Program-made: the position numbers and the translations under genes | Part shown: positions 60,150-64,000 of the stretch, one piece after another | How the letters are laid out: the number at the start of each line of letters is the position of its first letter | How positions within the stretch are numbered: position 1 is the stretch's first letter | The notes under the pieces: model-generated | Database searches by the model: none | What the model saw: the letters and a program-made list of their open reading frames with translations, nothing else | What the model was told of the DNA's origin: nothing | Origin: Stygiobacter electus | GTDB taxonomy: Bacteria > Bacteroidota > Ignavibacteria > Ignavibacteriales > Melioribacteraceae | Direction: 5' to 3' | NCBI GenBank assembly: GCA_029210465.1 | Contig: JARGDL010000008.1 | Span: 52,792 to 116,791, forward strand | DNA length: 64,000 nucleotides

Positions 60150-61835
60150 ATGAGATTAAGTAAATCATTTATACCAACGTTGAAGGAAAATCCTTCTGAA
60201 GCTGTTATACCAAGTCATATTTTAATGATACGTGCTGGATTAGTTCGTCAACTTTCAGCAGGAATTTATTCATGGTTACCATTAGGATATAAAGTATTAA
60301 GAAAAATAATGGACATTATTCGTGAAGAGATGAATAATATCGGCGGCCAAGAATTTCATTTTCCGGGATTGAATCCAAAAGAAATTTGGGAACAAACCGG
60401 ACGTGTTGAAGCTTTTGGCGATATTTTATTTCATGTTAAAAATCGTGATTATGTTTTAGCTCCAACTCACGAAGAAATTGTTGCTTTCCATGCAAAAGGT
60501 GAAATTGTTTCATACAAAGACTTGCCCCAAATTTGGTATCAGATTCAAACTAAATTTAGAAATGAACCAAGACCGCGCAGTGGTGTAATTCGTGGAAGAC
60601 AATTCATAATGAAAGATGCTTACACACTCGATAAAGATGAAGCTGGTCTTGATGTTGGTTATGCGCTTCATGATAAAGCATATCGTGCAATTTTTGATAG
60701 GTGCGGTTTAAAATATTTTGTTGTTGGTGCTTCAAGTGGTGCAATGGGAGGAAGTAAAAGTGAAGAGTTCATGGTTAAAAGTGATGCCGGCGAAGATACA
60801 GTAGCTTACTGTGAAAAATGTGGCTACGCCGCTAATGTTGAAGTTGCTCAATCTGTTTCTCAAGCAGTTGAAAGACAAAATGAAAGTAAAGATGTTTTTG
60901 AAATTCATACACCGAACGTAAAATCAATTGATGACCTTTGTACATTCTTAAATATAAATGAAAATCAAACAGCAAAATCACGCGTTTATATAAATGATGA
61001 TAAACCAATTTTGGTTTTAATGCTTGGTAATGATGAAGTTAATGAAACAAAACTTGCTAATGTTTTAAGCGGAAACGTACGTCCTGCTCATCCAGATGAA
61101 CTGAAAGAAATTTCAGGTGCAGATGCTGGTTCTATTGGGCCAATTGGATTTAAGTATAGAATTATTGCAGATAAACTTTTGAAAGATGGAAATAATCTTT
61201 ACAGTGGTGCAAATAAAAATGATTATCACATTGGTGGGATTGATTTAATGCGTGATGTTCCCAACATTGAATACTTCGATTTAAGAACAGTTGAAAGTGG
61301 TGAAAAATGTATCCGCTGTGGTTCTCAATTAGATGTTTTCAAAGCAATTGAACTTGGACATATATTTAAATTAGGAACAAAATACTCCGAAGCTCTTGGC
61401 GTTATGTATCTTGATGAAAATGGAAAAGAAAAACCAGTTGTGATGGGCAGTTATGGAATTGGAGTTGAAAGAATTCTTGCTTGCTATATTGAACAAAATT
61501 ATGATGAAAAGGGAATTATCTGGAAAGATCCTCTTTCTCCATTTGATATTCATTTAATTGCTTTGAATATGAAAAATTCATTAGTCAAAGAAACTTCTGA
61601 AAAACTTTATCGGGATTTGCAAAAAGAAGGATTTGAAGTTTTATTCGATGATAGAATAGAAGGAAGTGCTGGAATTAAATTTAATGATGCAGATTTATTA
61701 GGCATGCCTGTTCAAATTATTGTTGGTGAAAAAAACTTAAAAGAAAACAAAGTTGAAATTAAAAATCGCAGAACAGGAAATAAAAAAGTTGTTGAACTTG
61801 ATAAATTAATTGATAGCTTTCAAGAAATTTTTTAA
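60150..61835 (+). CDS. proS: Prolyl-tRNA synthetase, bacterial type
   Basis: 561 residues from the ATG at 60150. Class II landmarks: MIRAGLVRQLSAGIYSWLPL, LAPTHEEIVAFHAKGEI, YQIQTKFRNEPRPRSGVIRG (motif 2), ...GSYGIGVERILACYIEQN (motif 3). Residues about 220-390 form the editing insertion (INS/YbaK-like: KSRVYINDDKPILVLMLGND, ...GADAGSIGPIGFKYRIIADK), and the C-terminus is the anticodon-binding domain (PFDIHLIALNMKNSLVKETS). The cysteine pair CEKCGYAANVEVAQ is seen in this bacterial class. The -7 box lies just upstream; it begins the run proS-rsmI-nfu. Confidence 0.95.
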   Translation: MRLSKSFIPTLKENPSEAVIPSHILMIRAGLVRQLSAGIYSWLPLGYKVLRKIMDIIREEMNNIGGQEFHFPGLNPKEIWEQTGRVEAFGDILFHVKNRDYVLAPTHEEIVAFHAKGEIVSYKDLPQIWYQIQTKFRNEPRPRSGVIRGRQFIMKDAYTLDKDEAGLDVGYALHDKAYRAIFDRCGLKYFVVGASSGAMGGSKSEEFMVKSDAGEDTVAYCEKCGYAANVEVAQSVSQAVERQNESKDVFEIHTPNVKSIDDLCTFLNINENQTAKSRVYINDDKPILVLMLGNDEVNETKLANVLSGNVRPAHPDELKEISGADAGSIGPIGFKYRIIADKLLKDGNNLYSGANKNDYHIGGIDLMRDVPNIEYFDLRTVESGEKCIRCGSQLDVFKAIELGHIFKLGTKYSEALGVMYLDENGKEKPVVMGSYGIGVERILACYIEQNYDEKGIIWKDPLSPFDIHLIALNMKNSLVKETSEKLYRDLQKEGFEVLFDDRIEGSAGIKFNDADLLGMPVQIIVGEKNLKENKVEIKNRRTGNKKVVELDKLIDSFQEIF

Positions 61836-61885
61836 TCGGTGTATATCAGTATTATCTGTGTCATCCATGTTCTATTAAGTATAAG

Positions 61886-62563
61886 ATGAATAACCCAAAA
61901 CTTTATATTGTATCAACACCCATTGGTAATTTTGAAGATATAACCTTACGAGCAATCAAAGTTTTGAGTGAAGTTGATTTAATAATTTGTGAAGAATACA
62001 AAGAAGCAAAAAGACTTTTATCTCATTTCAAAATTGAAAAAGAATTAATATCACTCAACGAACACAACGAAGAAACAACAACAAACGAGATTTTAAGTTT
62101 AATCAAAGAAAAAAAATCTATTGCATTAATTTCTGATTGCGGCACACCATTATTTTCTGATCCTGGGACACAATTAGTTCAGTTATCAATTAATTCCAAC
62201 ATTGATGTAATTCCAATTCCTGGTGCAAGTTCAATCATGACAGCACTTGTTGGGTCAGGATTTAATTTGAATAAATTTTACTTTGCCGGTTGGCTTTCAC
62301 CAAAATCAGATTTAAGAAAAAAAGAACTTTTGCGATTAAAAAACATTAAAGAATTATTAATCATAATGGAAACGCCATACAGACTGAAATCAATTTTAAC
62401 TGACGTTTCAAAAATATTTTCGGAAAAAATTAAAATAGCAATTGCATTCGATTTAACATTACCAACAGAAAAATTTTTAAGAGGGACTGCAAAAGAAATT
62501 TTAACAATTGTTGAAAAAGAGAGGCTAAAAGGAGAGTTTGTTTTACTAATCGAGAACAGATAA
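61886..62563 (+). CDS. rsmI: 16S rRNA (cytidine-1402-2'-O)-methyltransferase
   Basis: 225 residues, SPOUT-unrelated tetrapyrrole-methylase fold. PKLYIVSTPIGNFEDITLRA, IICEEYKEAKRLLSHFKI, LISDCGTPLFSDPGTQLVQL and IPGASSIMTALVGSGFN are RsmI signatures. It makes the 2'-O-methyl group of C1402, in the decoding centre. It lacks the usual C-terminal extension. It follows proS after a 50-nt spacer. Confidence 0.94.
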   Translation: MNNPKLYIVSTPIGNFEDITLRAIKVLSEVDLIICEEYKEAKRLLSHFKIEKELISLNEHNEETTTNEILSLIKEKKSIALISDCGTPLFSDPGTQLVQLSINSNIDVIPIPGASSIMTALVGSGFNLNKFYFAGWLSPKSDLRKKELLRLKNIKELLIIMETPYRLKSILTDVSKIFSEKIKIAIAFDLTLPTEKFLRGTAKEILTIVEKERLKGEFVLLIENR

Positions 62564-62618
62564 AAAAGAAACTAATATTTGTTAAATTTCGTTTTGAAAA
62601 AGAAAGGAGAAAGCAATT

Positions 62619-63164
62619 ATGTTACAAGTTCAAGATGTTGATTTAACACCGAATCCACAAGCACTAAAATTTATTTTAAACGAAAAACTGTTAACAAGAG
62701 AAACGAGAAATTATAAATCAAAAGAGGAAGCTGAAAACGATCCCCTTGCAAAAGGTATTTTTGAAATTGAAGGAGTAGTTTCAGTTTTTTATATGGATAA
62801 ATTCATTACAATTGAAAAAGATCCTAAAGTTGCATGGGGAAATATTCAAAGACCATTTGTAGAGTTCATCGAAAAGTTTGATAAAACTTTAATACCAGAA
62901 GAAAATGTATCCGCACAAATGAATAGTATTGATGAAACAGAATTATTAAAGAAAATAAATGAAATTTTAGATACACGCGTTCGTCCTGCACTTGCAGGAG
63001 ATGGCGGCGGATTAGAAATAATGGGAATTGAAGGGACAACATTAAAAATACGCTATCAAGGTGCATGTGGAAGTTGTCCAAGTTCTATAAGAGGAACACT
63101 CGTTGCAATCGAAAATTTATTACGCCGCGAAGTTAACCCTCAAATTGAAGTAGTATCAGCATAA
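62619..63164 (+). CDS. Nfu-type Fe-S scaffold/carrier protein
   Basis: 181 residues. N-terminal Nfu_N domain (LTPNPQALKFILNEKL and EIEGVVSVFYMDKFITIEKD) joined to a C-terminal NifU domain: RPALAGDGGGLEIMGIEGTT, KIRYQGACGSCPSSIRGTLV with the metal-binding CxxC. It delivers Fe-S clusters to apo-enzymes. It starts after AAAGGAG. This is the last gene of ordinary composition before the edge. Confidence 0.9.
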   Translation: MLQVQDVDLTPNPQALKFILNEKLLTRETRNYKSKEEAENDPLAKGIFEIEGVVSVFYMDKFITIEKDPKVAWGNIQRPFVEFIEKFDKTLIPEENVSAQMNSIDETELLKKINEILDTRVRPALAGDGGGLEIMGIEGTTLKIRYQGACGSCPSSIRGTLVAIENLLRREVNPQIEVVSA

Positions 63165-63214
63165 GGGAAATTAAATTTAACGGTTTGCGGCTTGGCGTAG
63201 TGGCGGATTTCTAA

Positions 63215-63290
63215 GCACAAAACTATCAATACACCACAAAAGTTGATGCGAAGTAGAATGTTCAATTAACCACGTCACCATCAATTGTGC
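63215..63290. repeat. Nested inverted repeat in a compositionally distinct gap
   Basis: GCACAA (63215-63220) pairs with TTGTGC (63285-63290) and TTGATG (63243-63248) with CATCAA (63279-63284). The surrounding 63172-63300 is richer in G and C than the rest of the window. It could be a recombination site of an acquired segment, such as an integron attC, but no definite core sites were found. Confidence 0.3.
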
Positions 63291-63300
63291 CAAACTTGTG

Positions 63301-64000
63301 TTAGTGGTTGGTATTTTGTCCATTTATATTTTGTTTAAACAAATCAGTTATTTCGTCTATACTTAATGCTATCTTGCGTTTGTGAATTATTGAATGACAA
63401 TTTGGGCATACGGGTCGTAGGTCTCTTATTGGATCAACTTTATATATTGTCCCGACATTCGCGACTTGTCGTAGATGATGAACATGGATAAAGCCCTTAC
63501 CAATTTGTCCGTATGTTTTTTCAAAGTTAAAACCGCAAACAACGCAAGAAAGTCCGTAGTGCTCAATGCACTTTTTTCTTGCGAATGGATTTCTCTCGTA
63601 TTTAGTCATTGTAACTTGATTTGGTGTACCTTCTGTATAAGTTTTTTGAATTTCATTGTCTGCGGGAACGAAAGGATTGTGTCGAATTTTTTGTGTTGTT
63701 AAGAAGTCAAACCAAACCGCTTCAAGTTCGTCAACAAGTTCAGGTCTTATTGTAATGACTGAGGCTTGCGGTGTCCAATTTTGTTGAGATAAATTGCCTG
63801 TCTTTAAAATGTCAAGTGTTAATATTGGCTCCTTCTCCGGATTTAATAAAACTTCAAAGTCGAAGTCGATATATAATGCATCTTTATTTTCACCATTCCA
63901 ATGTCTTTTGGGATAAGGTTTAGTTGTTGCAAAACCTGCACCAACAATTCCTTTTGGATCTGTCCCCAGTTTAACTAAAAAAATTCTGTCGCATGGTTGA
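63301..64000 (-). CDS. EVE-like/HNH endonuclease, 5' end outside window
   Basis: An open frame of 233 codons runs in from the right edge without a start. The first 110 residues (DRIFLVKLGTDPKGIVGAGF, KPYPKRHWNGENKDALYIDF, PILTLDILKTGNLSQQNWTP, SVITIRPELVDELEAVWFDF) look like an EVE/PUA-type modified-base reader. The last 100 are an HNH nuclease: RKKCIEHYGLSCVVCGFNFE, HVHHLRQVANVGTIYK and LRPVCPNCHSIIHKRKI (two CxxC, HHL and the final His). This combination is typical of type IV-like modification-dependent restriction. Its composition is unlike its neighbours, so transfer is likely. A start from the Met at 63609 would remove the reader domain and is less likely. Confidence 0.75.
   Translation of the reverse strand, partial: QPCDRIFLVKLGTDPKGIVGAGFATTKPYPKRHWNGENKDALYIDFDFEVLLNPEKEPILTLDILKTGNLSQQNWTPQASVITIRPELVDELEAVWFDFLTTQKIRHNPFVPADNEIQKTYTEGTPNQVTMTKYERNPFARKKCIEHYGLSCVVCGFNFEKTYGQIGKGFIHVHHLRQVANVGTIYKVDPIRDLRPVCPNCHSIIHKRKIALSIDEITDLFKQNINGQNTNH

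Noticed and set aside
63475..63702. 75-codon plus-strand frame across the HNH gene
   Set aside because: It overlaps a longer frame with clear nuclease motifs on the minus strand and has no family features.

Overview
The window is a very AT-rich (roughly 30% GC) chromosomal segment of a Gram-negative member of the Fibrobacterota-Chlorobiota-Bacteroidota group, most likely an Ignavibacteria-type organism. The signs are: a PorV/PorQ-family outer-membrane protein, an S46 dipeptidyl-peptidase, TonB/TonB-dependent receptor genes, many short secreted proteins, and promoters of the Bacteroidota type (TTTG, about 19 bp, TAnnTTTG). Genes are densely packed and mostly housekeeping or metabolic. No tRNA, rRNA, CRISPR array, prophage or complete insertion sequence was seen. 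This taxonomic placement is inferred from gene content, not from a marker-gene tree.

Layout. 1-7 kb: an edge-truncated AddB-like nuclease gene, a CYTH protein, DUF2461, thioredoxin-like and M14 carboxypeptidase genes, an ECF sigma factor with a tiny partner protein, and rpsU. 7-16 kb: dxr and rseP, a 135-bp base-paired element, a TonB-dependent receptor facing its own tonB, AhpC, a PorV-like protein and gpmA. 18-24 kb: a five-gene minus-strand cluster (Xaa-Pro aminopeptidase, trans-3-hydroxyproline dehydratase, proline dehydrogenase, 4-hydroxy-2-oxoglutarate aldolase, alanine-glyoxylate aminotransferase). With the delta-1-pyrroline-5-carboxylate dehydrogenase at 49.5 kb it reconstructs a mammalian-style route from collagen hydroxyprolines to pyruvate, glyoxylate and glycine. 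24-32 kb: a BtuF-like lipoprotein, MEMO1/AMMECR1 homologues, tryptophanase, a Yip1-like membrane protein and an N-terminal-nucleophile asparaginase. 32-38 kb: a complete pseudaminic acid pathway (pseB, pseC, a pseG-pseH fusion, pseI, pseF). 38-48.5 kb: surface-polysaccharide genes (glycosyltransferases, a Wzx-like flippase, a YfhO-like giant membrane protein, an epimerase). 48.5-56 kb: a histidine kinase, the pyrroline-carboxylate dehydrogenase, a DPP7-type peptidase, a trypsin-like lipoprotein, mgsA, small membrane proteins and a cold-shock protein. 56-63 kb: cysE-cysK preceded by a 32-codon cysteine-rich leader ORF, an aromatic amino acid decarboxylase, proS, rsmI and an Nfu-type Fe-S protein. 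The last 0.8 kb is compositionally different (visibly richer in G+C) and carries a partial EVE-like/HNH nuclease gene.

Intergenic DNA carries several families of small palindromic repeats. One short palindrome (core CTGACGGCAGTCAG) sits nested inside larger palindromes. Two MITE-like elements share GGCTGTyC termini. There is also a hexameric AAGANT repeat that occurs once between genes and once inside a coding sequence.

How the genes fit together: peptidases (S46, Xaa-Pro aminopeptidase, trypsin-like) could feed proline- and hydroxyproline-rich peptides into the catabolic operon, and tryptophanase and the aromatic decarboxylase add further amino-acid breakdown, so the segment looks like that of a protein-degrading heterotroph. 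The pse and polysaccharide genes point to a decorated cell surface. The most notable points are the hydroxyproline operon and the putative cysteine-sensing leader peptide ahead of cysE-cysK.
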